A model generated the notes under the pieces. That model was not told the DNA's origin. It saw only the letters and a program-made list of their open reading frames with translations, and made no database searches. DNA of 35,902 nucleotides from Clostridia bacterium (GTDB lineage Bacteria; Bacillota; Clostridia; Oscillospirales; Acutalibacteraceae): positions 1-35,902 of the forward strand of contig JAFZIK010000038.1 in the NCBI GenBank assembly GCA_017554405.1, in the 5' to 3' direction. Below, piece after piece: positions 14,715 to 23,656 of this stretch (position 1 is the stretch's first letter; each line of letters starts with the position of its first letter). The translations under genes and the position numbers were made by a program.

Positions 14715-14960
14715 TATTAGATGTTAGACATCAGATGGTAGATGTTAGACGCGGCGTTGAGAAATCACCGCCGCAAATTTGGTCTTTGTCTGCCTTTCAA
14801 CGTCTAACGTCTAAATCGGTGCGTCGGATCGCCGCACCCTACAAATCAGATTCAGATGGCAGATATCAGATTGCAAACGGTAGGTGCGCCGATGCGCGTT
14901 TATATATCGCGGCTCTGCCGCTCCTTCATCTAACGTCTAACGTCTAATGTCTAACGTCTA
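14715..14960. repeat. TAGACGT/AGATGTTAGAC-type word array
   Basis: Short words such as AGATGTTAGAC, CAGATATCAGAT and, in reverse orientation, GTCTAACGTCTAA recur many times between 14716 and 14960, interleaved with hairpin modules such as GGTGCG/CGCACC. The ends run in opposite orientation, giving a large imperfect palindrome. The word set is shared with 4931-5216. No gene is supported. Confidence 0.65.
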
Positions 14961-14996
14961 AAAAATCGCGGAGCTTGAAATTCAAGCTCCGCGATT
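14961..14996 (-). terminator. htrA terminator
   Basis: A 16-base arm (14964-14979) and its exact complement (14981-14996) flank a single base, so the stem closes to a tight loop; on the minus strand a T run follows. Confidence 0.8.
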
Positions 14997-15019
14997 CTGA
15001 TAAGGGGAAGAAAATTATT

Positions 15020-16288
15020 TTATTTGCTTGCGGTATCCGCCGCAACGGTAACGCTTAGCTCATAGGTCTTGCCGCTTCTGTAGATCTTTAACGAAACGGT
15101 CTGACCGGGATCACATTCATTAAGATAATCATAGAAATAGGTATACTCGGATATTGCTTTACCGTTGAACTCGGTTATGATATCGCCGCGCCTGATGCCG
15201 GCTTCGCTCGCCGGGCTGTCCTCGTAAACGCTCAGGACCACCGCGCCCGCCGGGTAACCGTAGTAATTAAGAAGCTGTGCCGTATAGGTCTCGCTTATCG
15301 AAATACCTATATAAGGATCGGGCTCGTTCTGCTTTGAAATTATCTTGTTTACGACCTCAACTACGGTATTTGAAGGTATCGCAAATCCCATATTCTCATA
15401 TTCATCGGCAACTATCTTTGAACTGTTTATTCCTATAAGCTTGCCGGTAACGTCAAAGAGCGCGCCGCCGGAATTGCCGGGGTTTATCGCCGCGTCGGTC
15501 TGGATAAGGGCTACGGAAGAGCTTGCGGATCTCACCCTATCAAGCCCGCTTATTACGCCGTAGGTAACACTGCCCATAAATTCAAGTCCGCCCGGGGCGC
15601 CGATAGCCACCGCCGACTGACCCGCCTTAAGATCGGAGGAATCGGCGATCTCCACCGTATCGAGATCCTGTGCTTCTATCTTGAGAACGGCAAGGTCGGA
15701 TGAAATATTATATCCGACTACGGTTGCCTGATACGGGGTCGAATCCACACTGCCGACAAATACCTCGATCGTTGAATCCGATGTGGATTTTACGGCGTCC
15801 TCTATAACGTGGTAGTTGGTGATTATATATCCATCGGACGTATAAACAACGCCCGAGCCCTCGCCGGTAGACTTCTGGCTGCCGCCGAAGAAACTGATCA
15901 CCGAGGTAGTGGTCCTTATACCTACAACGCTTTTGCCCGCCTTTTCGGATACCGCCTCGGCGGCGTTTACCGCACTTTTATCAACGTTTATGGTAACGTT
16001 CTGTGCCTTACTCGCTTCACCGCTTTCCGCGCTTTTCTCGGATACCGAGGAACGTTCGCCGCCATTGTTAAACTGAACGTAGGATATCGCGCCAAGTATG
16101 CCGGCGCTTGCGCCTATTATTGCCGCAAGCAAAGCCGAAAGGATAACAACTCCGGTGCTGTGCTTCTTTTTCTGCGGCGGAGGCGGCGCCGCAGAAAATG
16201 AATAGCTGGCAAACGCGCCTTCGCTGTTTTGATTGTATTGATCACCCTGGTTGTATTGATTGTTTTGATTGTTGTAAAAATCGTCCAT
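15020..16288 (-). CDS. htrA: HtrA/DegP-like membrane-anchored serine protease
   Basis: Trypsin-like quality-control protease, anchored to the membrane and acting outside it. Residues 1-45 are a cytoplasmic Asn/Gln/Tyr-rich tail with a proline run and KKK. A membrane helix spans about 46-70. The protease domain has His160 (NYHVIEDA), Asp198 (SSDLAVLKI) and Ser273 (NPGNSGGAL), and one PDZ domain follows (about 328-416, YIGISISETYTAQLLNYYG). This is the usual Firmicutes HtrA design with a single PDZ. It has its own promoter, divergent from rpsO, and a strong terminator. No two-component genes adjoin it, so CssRS-like control cannot be inferred here. Confidence 0.94.
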   Translation of the reverse strand: MDDFYNNQNNQYNQGDQYNQNSEGAFASYSFSAAPPPPQKKKHSTGVVILSALLAAIIGASAGILGAISYVQFNNGGERSSVSEKSAESGEASKAQNVTINVDKSAVNAAEAVSEKAGKSVVGIRTTTSVISFFGGSQKSTGEGSGVVYTSDGYIITNYHVIEDAVKSTSDSTIEVFVGSVDSTPYQATVVGYNISSDLAVLKIEAQDLDTVEIADSSDLKAGQSAVAIGAPGGLEFMGSVTYGVISGLDRVRSASSSVALIQTDAAINPGNSGGALFDVTGKLIGINSSKIVADEYENMGFAIPSNTVVEVVNKIISKQNEPDPYIGISISETYTAQLLNYYGYPAGAVVLSVYEDSPASEAGIRRGDIITEFNGKAISEYTYFYDYLNECDPGQTVSLKIYRSGKTYELSVTVAADTASK

Positions 16289-16324
16289 GTATAACTCTCC
16301 TTTGAAACGTATTCTACAACACTT

Positions 16325-16353
16325 TTATTACGTTTTTTAGAGGATTTTGTTAA
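16325..16353 (-). promoter_or_regulatory. Candidate htrA promoter
   Basis: On the minus strand TTAACA (16348-16353), 17-base spacer, TAATAA (16325-16330). AGGAGAG lies ahead of the ATG at 16288. The region is very AT-rich, so other boxes are possible. Confidence 0.4.
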
Positions 16354-16413
16354 CTCATTATTAAATATTGTTTCAAAATATTTGCGAAAAAACATAAATT
16401 ATAAATAAAAAAC

Positions 16414-16442
16414 TTTACTTTTAGGAGAGTTTGTGCTATAAT
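16414..16442 (+). promoter_or_regulatory. rpsO promoter
   Basis: TTTACT (16414-16419), 17-base spacer, TATAAT (16437-16442) with an extended TG (TGC-TATAAT). Confidence 0.7.
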
Positions 16443-16448
16443 ACTTCG

Positions 16449-16538
16449 GCTACCTGATACTGGGAGTTTGGCGACTGCCGCTTAATGCGGATTCACTTTT
16501 GACCTTACGCTCGGTTTTGGGCGGACATATTATAAAAA
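16449..16538 (+). promoter_or_regulatory. Structured rpsO leader (possible S15-binding site)
   Basis: About 100 bases of untranslated leader between the promoter and the ribosome-binding site. It is less AT-rich than its surroundings and contains the hairpin CCGC-TTAAT-GCGG and other complementary blocks (GGCTAC.., TTGGGCGG). Ribosomal protein S15 represses its own mRNA through leader structures in several bacteria. That this is such a site is inferred from position and structure only. Confidence 0.4.
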
Positions 16539-16551
16539 GGAGTGAAATAAA

Positions 16552-16815
16552 ATGACCAACGAGCAGAAACAGCAGATCATGGCTGAAAACGCTATTCACG
16601 AGGGCGATACCGGTTCACCGGAAGTGCAGATAGCGGTTCTTACGGCGCGTATCAACGAGCTTAACGCTCACCTTGATATCCACAAAAAGGACCACCACTC
16701 ACGCCGCGGTCTTCTTAAGATGGTAGGTCACAGAAGAAATCTTCTCGCCTATCTCCAAAAGAAGGACATCGAAAGATACCGTGCTATCGTTAAGAAACTC
16801 GGTCTGCGTAAGTAA
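16552..16815 (+). CDS. rpsO: 30S ribosomal protein S15
   Basis: S15 binds the central domain of 16S rRNA early in 30S assembly and contacts the 50S subunit. The 87-residue protein has the family landmarks [35 protein letters not shown] and [21 protein letters not shown] precedes the ATG. It is followed by a hairpin that probably attenuates transcription, and then by pnp, the widely conserved rpsO-pnp pair. Confidence 0.97.
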   Translation: MTNEQKQQIMAENAIHEGDTGSPEVQIAVLTARINELNAHLDIHKKDHHSRRGLLKMVGHRRNLLAYLQKKDIERYRAIVKKLGLRK

Positions 16816-16825
16816 TCGGAATTCG

Positions 16826-16864
16826 GCCTGCCGGGCATTTTGCCCGGTTGGCTTTATTCTTTTT
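16826..16864 (+). terminator. rpsO terminator/attenuator
   Basis: Stem GGC-C-x-GCCGGGC/GCCCGGT-x-GGC (16826-16852, one mismatch, one G-U) followed by TTTATTCTTTTT. It lies between rpsO and pnp; partial read-through would link the two genes. Confidence 0.6.
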
Positions 16865-16865
16865 A

Positions 16866-16943
16866 AAGGGATTTTCAAGTTTAGCGGTAAATCGAGCATC
16901 CGAAAAATCGGGTGTTGGCTTTATTGCTAACGGAAAATCTCTT
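16866..16943 (+). promoter_or_regulatory. Long pnp leader hairpin
   Basis: A single hairpin of about 32 base pairs. The outer stem is 16866-16876 with 16933-16943 (11 bp, one G-U), then a small internal loop (16877-16880 against 16931-16932). The inner stem is 16881-16903 with 16908-16930, with two mismatches and a few G-U pairs, closed by an AAAA loop. It ends 14 bases before the pnp ribosome-binding site. In E. coli a long stem at the same place is cut by RNase III and lets PNPase repress its own synthesis; the same role is inferred here. Confidence 0.65.
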
Positions 16944-16972
16944 AAAACAAAAATTTGAAGGAGGTTTTCAGT

Positions 16973-19156
16973 ATGTTTGAAAACTACAAGGTTTATGAAA
17001 CCACCATCGCCGGTCGCCCTTTTAAGCTTGAAACCGGCAAAATGGCAGGGCTTGCAAACGCCGCCTTTATGGCGACCTACGGCGAGACCAACGTGCTTTG
17101 CACCGTTACCGCTTCGGACAAGCCCCGCGAGGGCGTGGACTTTTTCCCGCTTTCCGTTGACTATGAAGAAAAAATGTATTCGGTAGGCCGCTTCCCCGGC
17201 TCCTTCCAGCGCCGCGAAGGCAGAGCCACCGAAAAGGCGATACTCGCTTCGCGTTGTATCGACAGACCGATACGTCCGCTATTCCCGAAGGATATGCGGA
17301 ACGATTGCTCAGTGGTCGCTACCGTTATGTCGGTAGATCCCGACTGCTCACCCGAGATCGCCGCGGCGATAGGCGTTTCCGCCGCTATCGCGGTATCCGA
17401 TATCCCGTGGGACGGCCCGATCTCCAGCACAAGCGTTGGTCTTGTTGACGGCGAGATCGTAATCAACCCCACCCTTGAGCAGAGGGAAAAGTCCGATCTT
17501 AACCTTACCGTTTCTTCAACCGCCGATCTTGTTGCGATGATCGAAGCCGGCGCAAACGAAATATCCGATGAAAAGATGTTCGAGTGCATCATGGCGGGTC
17601 ACGAGGTAAACAAAGAGGTAGTTAAGTTCATCAACGGTATAGTTGCCGAGATAGGCAAGGAAAAATTCACCTTTGAATCCAGCAATCCCGATCCCGAGAT
17701 CATGGCGGAGATCGAGGAATTCTGCATCGAGGACGTAAAACGCGCCCTTGATACCGACGATAAGAACGTGCGCGACGCGGCTTTGCTTCCTATATATAAC
17801 GCGGTCCACGAAAAGTTTGACGAGCGTTTTGAGGGCAACGAAGCCAAGCTTGATGAGATAATGTATCTTGTTCAGAAGCACGTTGTTCGCTCCTGGCTTA
17901 AAGATGAGCACAAGCGCGTTGACGGCAGAGGCATCGACGAGATACGCCCCTTAAACGCGCAGATCGATCTGCTTGCCCGCGCGCACGGCTCGGGTATGTT
18001 CACCCGCGGTCAGACCCAGGTTTTATCGGTTGCAACGTTGGCACCGGTAAGCGAAGCTCAGAAGCTTGACGGTCTTGACGAAGAAACACAGAAAAGATAT
18101 ATACATCACTATAATTTCCCCTCATTCTCGGTTGGCGAAACAAAACCGTCAAGAGGTCCCGGCAGGCGTGAGATAGGTCACGGCGCACTTGCAGAACGCG
18201 CGCTTATCCCGGTTATACCTAGCGTTGAGGAATTCCCCTACGCTATCCGCGTTGTATCCGAGGTTTTATCCTCCAACGGTTCTACCTCGCAGGGTTCTAT
18301 CTGCGGATCCACGCTGGCTCTTATGGCGGCGGGCGTTCCGATAAAAGCCCCGGTTGCAGGTATCTCCTGCGGACTTATCACAGGCGACGAGGGCGTTTAC
18401 GGCGACTTTATGACGATGGTCGATATCCAGGGCCTTGAGGATTTCTACGGCGATATGGACTTTAAGGTAGCCGGCACACACAAGGGTATCACCGCCATTC
18501 AGATGGACCTTAAGGTTCACGGTCTTACCCCCGAGATAATTAAGGAAGCGTTTGCAAAGACCCACAAGGCGAGGGATTATATACTTGATGAAGTAATGTT
18601 AAAATGTATCCCCGAGCCGCGCAAAGAGCTTTCAAAATACGCGCCCAAGATGCTTACAACTACCATTCCGACCGATAAGATCGGCGACGTTATCGGCAAA
18701 CAGGGCAAGGTCATCCAGTCTATCCAGGAGCAGTGCGAATGCACCATCAATATTGAGGAAGACGGTCACGTTTACGTTTCCGGCCTTGATATCGATAAGG
18801 CAAAGCAGGCGATCGATATTATCGAGCTTATCGCAAACGATCCCGAGATAGGTGCGATCTACAGCGGCAAGGTTACCCGCCTTATGACCTTCGGCGCGTT
18901 TGTTGAAATAGCGCCCGGCAAAGAGGGACTTGTTCACATCTCGAAGCTCGACACCAAGAGGGTAGCAAAGGTTGAGGACGTTGTAAACGTTGGCGATCAG
19001 GTGCTCGTTAAGGTAACCGAGATCGACGATCAGGGCAGGATCAATCTTTCCCGCCGTGACGCGCTCGTAGAAGTAAACGGCGCGGTGGTCGAGGATGACG
19101 GCGAGGACGAGCCCCCCAAAAAGCCCCACGGCAAAAGAAGAAACTTTAAGAAATAA
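16973..19156 (+). CDS. pnp: Polyribonucleotide nucleotidyltransferase (PNPase)
   Basis: PNPase degrades RNA from the 3' end with phosphate and can add tails in reverse; it is a trimeric core enzyme of mRNA turnover. The 727-residue protein shows the first RNase PH domain (SVDYEEKMYSVGRFPGSFQR), an all-helical linker, the second RNase PH domain (FTRGQTQVLSVATLA; SNGSTSQGSICGSTLALMAAG), a KH domain with GKQG, and an S1 domain (SGKVTRLMTFGAFVEIAPGK). The tail is acidic then basic. AAGGAGG lies 8 bases before ATG 16973; a TTG 18 bases upstream overlaps this site and is rejected. Confidence 0.97.
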   Translation: MFENYKVYETTIAGRPFKLETGKMAGLANAAFMATYGETNVLCTVTASDKPREGVDFFPLSVDYEEKMYSVGRFPGSFQRREGRATEKAILASRCIDRPIRPLFPKDMRNDCSVVATVMSVDPDCSPEIAAAIGVSAAIAVSDIPWDGPISSTSVGLVDGEIVINPTLEQREKSDLNLTVSSTADLVAMIEAGANEISDEKMFECIMAGHEVNKEVVKFINGIVAEIGKEKFTFESSNPDPEIMAEIEEFCIEDVKRALDTDDKNVRDAALLPIYNAVHEKFDERFEGNEAKLDEIMYLVQKHVVRSWLKDEHKRVDGRGIDEIRPLNAQIDLLARAHGSGMFTRGQTQVLSVATLAPVSEAQKLDGLDEETQKRYIHHYNFPSFSVGETKPSRGPGRREIGHGALAERALIPVIPSVEEFPYAIRVVSEVLSSNGSTSQGSICGSTLALMAAGVPIKAPVAGISCGLITGDEGVYGDFMTMVDIQGLEDFYGDMDFKVAGTHKGITAIQMDLKVHGLTPEIIKEAFAKTHKARDYILDEVMLKCIPEPRKELSKYAPKMLTTTIPTDKIGDVIGKQGKVIQSIQEQCECTINIEEDGHVYVSGLDIDKAKQAIDIIELIANDPEIGAIYSGKVTRLMTFGAFVEIAPGKEGLVHISKLDTKRVAKVEDVVNVGDQVLVKVTEIDDQGRINLSRRDALVEVNGAVVEDDGEDEPPKKPHGKRRNFKK

Positions 19157-19170
19157 TAAGGCATAAAGAT

Positions 19171-19207
19171 CCCGCGTCTGACATCAGTCAGACGCGGGTG
19201 TTTTTTT
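19171..19207 (+). terminator. pnp terminator
   Basis: Perfect 12-bp stem (19171-19182 with 19187-19198), ATCA loop, then a T-rich run. The T run touches the end of the convergent GH13 gene. Confidence 0.88.
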
Positions 19208-21065
19208 ATACCGTTATTACCGCATATCCGTAGGGCGGGAGGGTGAGTTTTCCGTTTTCGGGCGGGGTGCCGAACACCGCCGCTTCTTTAAGCGGAAAAC
19301 CATCGGGCAGGTCTATGACCGCCTCCGATTCCCCGCGGTTTACCGCGATAAACGCTTTGCCCTCTTTACTCTCTCTTACAAATGAGAAAAGGTCGCCGCC
19401 GGAGATAACGGGAACAAAATCGCCGTCTTTGAACGCGGGAGATTTTCTTCGGGCTTTGCCGAGCGCGCGGTAAAATTCAAGCAGTTCTTTGTTTTCCCTG
19501 CCCCAGGGGTAGGTCGCCCTGCAAAACGGATCGCCGAAGCCTTCTATGCCCGCCTCGTCGCCATAGAAAAGCGAAGGAACACCGGGCAGCGTGAAGGATA
19601 GCACCGCGGCAATTTTAAGCCGCTTTATTCCCCTGTCCCATTCCTCGGGTGAAAGGCGGTAATGCGATTGCCACTCGCGGTCGCCTATATAGTCATCGGT
19701 CCTGCCAAGCATTGTAAGCGCCCTTGCGGTATCGTGGGTTCCTATATGATTCATAAGAAGATGTATCGACTCGTTAGGGTAATTCTCCATAACCGACATT
19801 ACGGCGGTTTCAAGCTTCTCGCCGCCCGAGTTGCGGACAAAATCGATAACGGCGTTTGCGAATACGTAATTCATAACGCTGTCAAGCTGCCTGCCTCGAA
19901 GGAACCTGCGCCGCGCGCCGTAGCTTATCTTATTGCTCGCGTCCTCCCAGACCTCGCCGAGCAAAAACGCATCGGGGTTTTCTGCTTTTACGGCGGCGCG
20001 CGCCTTATCGAGGAAACAATCGGGCAGCTCATCGGCAACGTCCAGCCGCCAGCCCGAAACGCCCGCTTTAAGCCAATGCCTTATAACGCCGTTTTCGCCT
20101 GTTATAAACTCGCTGTAATCCTCGTTTGCCTCATCGGTCTCGGGCAGGGACGGCACGCCCCACCAAGCCGAGTAATCATCCGGAAAACGGTTGAACTTAT
20201 ACCAATAATGATATCTGCTCCCGAAATCGTTATAGGCGCCGCCCGCGCCGTAACGGCGCTTGCGGTTAAAATACACGCTGTCGTCCCCCGTATGGGAGAA
20301 AACTCCGTCAAGTATCACCGATATACCGTTTTTCTTTGCCGCCGCGCAGAGGCGTTTCAGATCCTCTTCACCGCCTAAAAGCGGGTCTATCTTCATATAA
20401 TCCGCCGTGTTATAGCGGTGGTTTGAATGGGCTTCAAAGATCGGGTTCAAATAGATACACGTTACGCCCAAGTCCTTTAAATACGGTAGTTTTTGCTCTA
20501 TTCCCTTAAGATCGCCGCAGTAGTAATCGTTACCGAGCGAGCAGGGTTCGTTTACCTGCTTATACTCCGGCTGTTTTTCCCAGTTATCGCAAATGAAGCG
20601 ATCGTCCGGCACGTTTTCTTTCTTTTTGCCCGAACAGAAAAACCTATCGGGAAAAATTTGATAAATAATGCCGCCATTAAGCCAATCGGGGGTTTTAAAA
20701 GCGGCGTCGTAAACCGTTATCTGCCACTTTGCGCCTTCATCGCGCGCAACTATGCCGCGCCCGTTCTTTTCCTTTACAACAAAGAACTGTCCATAAGCGC
20801 TCGTATACCTGAAATCGGACCAGTAAAGCCCGTTTGAAAGGGTTATTTCGCAATCGTAAAAACGGTAATCGTAGAGCCACTCGCGCGGGGTAAGCGGTAT
20901 TTCGTGAACAAGGTTATCATCGTCGTTTCGTATACGCAAAAAGGCATCGAACACGCAGGCGTCCCTATGAAGTAAAAGGCGCAAGGTGAGCCTTTCACCC
21001 TCCTTTACCGCCCCGAACGGTTTACGGTAAAGGGTCTTGAATGAATCAAACGGATAGTATCCCAT
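19206..21065 (-). CDS. GH13 alpha-glycosidase (neopullulanase/cyclomaltodextrinase type)
   Basis: Enzyme of 619 residues hydrolysing alpha-1,4 (and probably alpha-1,6) glucosidic bonds of maltodextrins. An N-terminal beta domain (about 1-125) resembles the module found in neopullulanases. The catalytic barrel has region I DGVFSH (253-258), nucleophile Asp342 in GWRLDVADE, acid/base Glu371 in LLGEVWED and Asp445 in HIGTHDTAR. No signal peptide, so it is cytoplasmic. It starts one base after the stop of glgP, so the two are cotranslated, consistent with joint breakdown of glycogen or imported maltodextrin. The exact subfamily cannot be fixed by eye. Confidence 0.9.
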   Translation of the reverse strand: MGYYPFDSFKTLYRKPFGAVKEGERLTLRLLLHRDACVFDAFLRIRNDDDNLVHEIPLTPREWLYDYRFYDCEITLSNGLYWSDFRYTSAYGQFFVVKEKNGRGIVARDEGAKWQITVYDAAFKTPDWLNGGIIYQIFPDRFFCSGKKKENVPDDRFICDNWEKQPEYKQVNEPCSLGNDYYCGDLKGIEQKLPYLKDLGVTCIYLNPIFEAHSNHRYNTADYMKIDPLLGGEEDLKRLCAAAKKNGISVILDGVFSHTGDDSVYFNRKRRYGAGGAYNDFGSRYHYWYKFNRFPDDYSAWWGVPSLPETDEANEDYSEFITGENGVIRHWLKAGVSGWRLDVADELPDCFLDKARAAVKAENPDAFLLGEVWEDASNKISYGARRRFLRGRQLDSVMNYVFANAVIDFVRNSGGEKLETAVMSVMENYPNESIHLLMNHIGTHDTARALTMLGRTDDYIGDREWQSHYRLSPEEWDRGIKRLKIAAVLSFTLPGVPSLFYGDEAGIEGFGDPFCRATYPWGRENKELLEFYRALGKARRKSPAFKDGDFVPVISGGDLFSFVRESKEGKAFIAVNRGESEAVIDLPDGFPLKEAAVFGTPPENGKLTLPPYGYAVITV

Positions 21066-21066
21066 A

Positions 21067-23469
21067 TTACTTGACCGGTTTTATGTTCCAGATATTTTCC
21101 GCGTAATCCTTTATAGAACGGTCGGCGGCAAATATGCCGGAGGCAGCGATATTCATAAGCGACATTCTGTTCCAGGTCGCCTTATCCGAGTATAGCTCGC
21201 TCGCCCGCTTTTGCGCCGCGCAATAATCGGCAAAATCGGCAAGAGCCATATAGTGGTCAACGTTTTTAAGAACGTTATAGATATTATCAAAACGCCTGCC
21301 GCCGAATCCGGCGCCGATAAAATCAAGAGCGGCGCGCAGGTCGGCGTTGTTGTTATAATACCCCAGCGGAGAATATCCCTGTTTGTTTATCTGCAGGACC
21401 TCAGGGGTGCGCATACCGAAAATAATGATGTTTTGGTCGCCCACAGCCGAGTGTATCTCAACGTTGGCTCCGTCCTCGGTGCCGAGCGTTACGGCGCCGT
21501 TCATCATAAACTTCATATTGCCGGTGCCGCTTGCTTCGGTTGAAGCCAGGGATATCTGCTCGCTGATATCGGCGGCGGGTATCATAAGCTCGGCAAGGGT
21601 AACGCGGTAATCCTCAAGGAAAATCACCTTTATCTTATCGCGGACCGCGGCGTCGGCGTTAATTACCTCGCTTAAGGTATAGATCATCTGTATTATCTCT
21701 TTTGCAAACGCGTAGCCCGGAGCCGCCTTTGCACCGAAAATATAGGTCTTCGGGGTAAAATCGGCATTCGGGTTGTTTTTAAGATAGAGGTAATCGCTTA
21801 TTATATGAAGCGCGTTCATATGCTGGCGCTTATACTCGTGAAGCCGTTTTACCTGCATATCAACGATACTGTCGGGATCAAAGGTTATCCCGCAGTTTTC
21901 GCTTATATATTTGTTAAGGCGCAGTTTGTTTTCGCGCTTGATATCCGAAAGCTTATCGAGCACCGCCTTATCATCGGCGAATTTTGCAAACTCCGAAAGC
22001 TTTGAAGCATCGGTTATAAACGAATCGCCTATAAGCACCTCCAAAAGGGCGCTAAGCCGCGGATTCGCCTGGCAGAGCCAACGCCGGTGCGCTATGCCGT
22101 TCGTAACGTTCGTGAACTTTTCGGGCGTAAGGCGGTAATAATCGTTAAAGAGCTCATCCTTGATTATCTCGCTGTGCAGTTTTGAAACGCCGTTTACGCT
22201 ATGGCAAGCCGCAACGCAGAGGTTTGCCATACGGACAACGCCGTTTGATATAACGGCGGTGCGCTCGGCGAGAGCGAAATCGCCGGTTTGTTCGATCACG
22301 CTCGCGCGATAGCGGCGGTCGATCTCCTCAACTATCTGATATATACGCGGCAAACGCTCGCGGAAAAGGTCTATCTGCCAGCACTCGAGCGCTTCGGACA
22401 TAATGGTATGATTGGTATAAGCAAAGGTGTTCTTTACTATATCCCACGCCTTTTCCCAGGAATAGCCGCATTCATCGAGAAGCAGGCGCATAAGCTCGGG
22501 AATGGCGAGCGTAGGATGGGTATCGTTTATATGGATAGCCACCTTATCGGGCAGATTATCAAGGGTGTTATACCGGCGCATATGGCGGGCCAAAATATCC
22601 TGGACCGAAGCCGAAACCAAAAAATACTGCTGGCGAAGGCGCAGGGATTTGCCCTCGATATGATTATCGGCTGGGTAAAGTATCTTTGAAATGGATTCAG
22701 CCATAGCGCGCTGTTCGAGGGCGCGAACGTAATCGCCCTGATTGAACGCCGACATATCAAAATCCCTGCACTCGGCGCTCCAGAGGCGCAAAACGTCTAC
22801 CGCCTTACCGTCCTTACCCGCGACCTTAAGGTCATAGGCAACGGCGTGAACGTTGTTGTAGTTTTTATGCTCAACGTGGTGCAGACCGTTATCCCACCAT
22901 TCGTCTATATAACCGTCAAAATGAACGTCCACCGAAGCGGAGGGGCGCTCTTCGAGCCAGACCTCGCCGCCGGGCAGCCAAAAATCGGGCATTTCCATCT
23001 GCCAGCCGTCAACCAGTTTCTGGCGGAAAATGCCGAGCTCGTATTTAATGCAGTAACCCATAGCCGAATAGCCGCCGTAGGATAAACTGTCAAGAAAACA
23101 GGCGGCAAGGCGACCGAGACCGCCGTTGCCGAGCCCCGCGTCCGGTTCAAGCTCATAGAGGTTATCAAGGTTTACCTTATACGATTCAAGCGCTTTACGC
23201 ATGGTCTCGGTAAGCCCTAAATTATAAAGATTGTTCTTAAAGGAACGCCCCATAAGGAATTCCATACTGAGGTAGTAGACCGTTTTTGCCTCGGTCTGAT
23301 CCACCCGCTTTCTGAATTTTGCGCGGCAGTCGCGCATTATATCAACAAGCACAAGCGCGCACGCCTTATAGAATATTTCATCCGACGCCTGCTGGGGCGT
23401 TACGCCGAAATTGTGGGAAAGCTTACGCTCGATGGCGCCCTTGAGCGCCGCAACCGAATAATTTGCCAT
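21067..23469 (-). CDS. glgP: Glycogen/maltodextrin phosphorylase
   Basis: PLP enzyme that releases glucose-1-phosphate from the non-reducing ends of alpha-1,4-glucans. The 800-residue size is typical. Conserved blocks are VYYLSMEFLMGRSFKNNL, EPDAGLGNGGLGRLAACFLD, HINDTHPTLAIPELMR, VKRLHEYKRQHMN and EASGTGNMKFMMNGAVTLGT, the last holding the PLP-binding lysine. It lies directly upstream of the GH13 gene in the same operon behind a recognizable promoter. Glycogen synthesis genes are not in the window, so stored glycogen or imported maltodextrin are equally possible substrates. Confidence 0.96.
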   Translation of the reverse strand: MANYSVAALKGAIERKLSHNFGVTPQQASDEIFYKACALVLVDIMRDCRAKFRKRVDQTEAKTVYYLSMEFLMGRSFKNNLYNLGLTETMRKALESYKVNLDNLYELEPDAGLGNGGLGRLAACFLDSLSYGGYSAMGYCIKYELGIFRQKLVDGWQMEMPDFWLPGGEVWLEERPSASVDVHFDGYIDEWWDNGLHHVEHKNYNNVHAVAYDLKVAGKDGKAVDVLRLWSAECRDFDMSAFNQGDYVRALEQRAMAESISKILYPADNHIEGKSLRLRQQYFLVSASVQDILARHMRRYNTLDNLPDKVAIHINDTHPTLAIPELMRLLLDECGYSWEKAWDIVKNTFAYTNHTIMSEALECWQIDLFRERLPRIYQIVEEIDRRYRASVIEQTGDFALAERTAVISNGVVRMANLCVAACHSVNGVSKLHSEIIKDELFNDYYRLTPEKFTNVTNGIAHRRWLCQANPRLSALLEVLIGDSFITDASKLSEFAKFADDKAVLDKLSDIKRENKLRLNKYISENCGITFDPDSIVDMQVKRLHEYKRQHMNALHIISDYLYLKNNPNADFTPKTYIFGAKAAPGYAFAKEIIQMIYTLSEVINADAAVRDKIKVIFLEDYRVTLAELMIPAADISEQISLASTEASGTGNMKFMMNGAVTLGTEDGANVEIHSAVGDQNIIIFGMRTPEVLQINKQGYSPLGYYNNNADLRAALDFIGAGFGGRRFDNIYNVLKNVDHYMALADFADYCAAQKRASELYSDKATWNRMSLMNIAASGIFAADRSIKDYAENIWNIKPVK

Positions 23470-23500
23470 AAATACATCTCCAAAATAAGATTACCGTATT

Positions 23501-23529
23501 ATAATACTATATTATTGGCAATTTTTCAA
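23501..23529 (-). promoter_or_regulatory. glgP-GH13 promoter
   Basis: TTGAAA (23524-23529), 17-base spacer, TATTAT (23501-23506) on the minus strand, 32 bases from the glgP ATG. Confidence 0.6.
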
Positions 23530-23579
23530 GTAGTATATAAAAACAGAAAATACGGGTTTTTATGTTAATTTAAACAAAA

Positions 23580-23609
23580 TTTTCCGCAAAAAAATATTTT
23601 TGCGGAAAA
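23580..23609 (-). terminator. Terminator of the arsR-cadA operon
   Basis: Perfect 13-bp stem (23580-23592 with 23597-23609) and 4-base loop, followed on the minus strand by a T-rich stretch. It separates the metal ATPase operon from glgP. Confidence 0.7.
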
Positions 23610-23656
23610 CTGTTTGTTAAGATTATACAATTTTTGCTTTTTTTGAATATATAACG

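Noticed and set aside
14666-14947. 93-residue frame in the repeat array
   Set aside because: Composed of repeat words; no ribosome-binding site and no protein-like composition.
14715-14960. CRISPR array
   Set aside because: The repeated words are short, irregular, change orientation and have no constant-length spacers; no cas genes nearby.
20102-20378. Frames inside the GH13 and glgP genes on both strands
   Set aside because: They are shadows of long, well-conserved genes.
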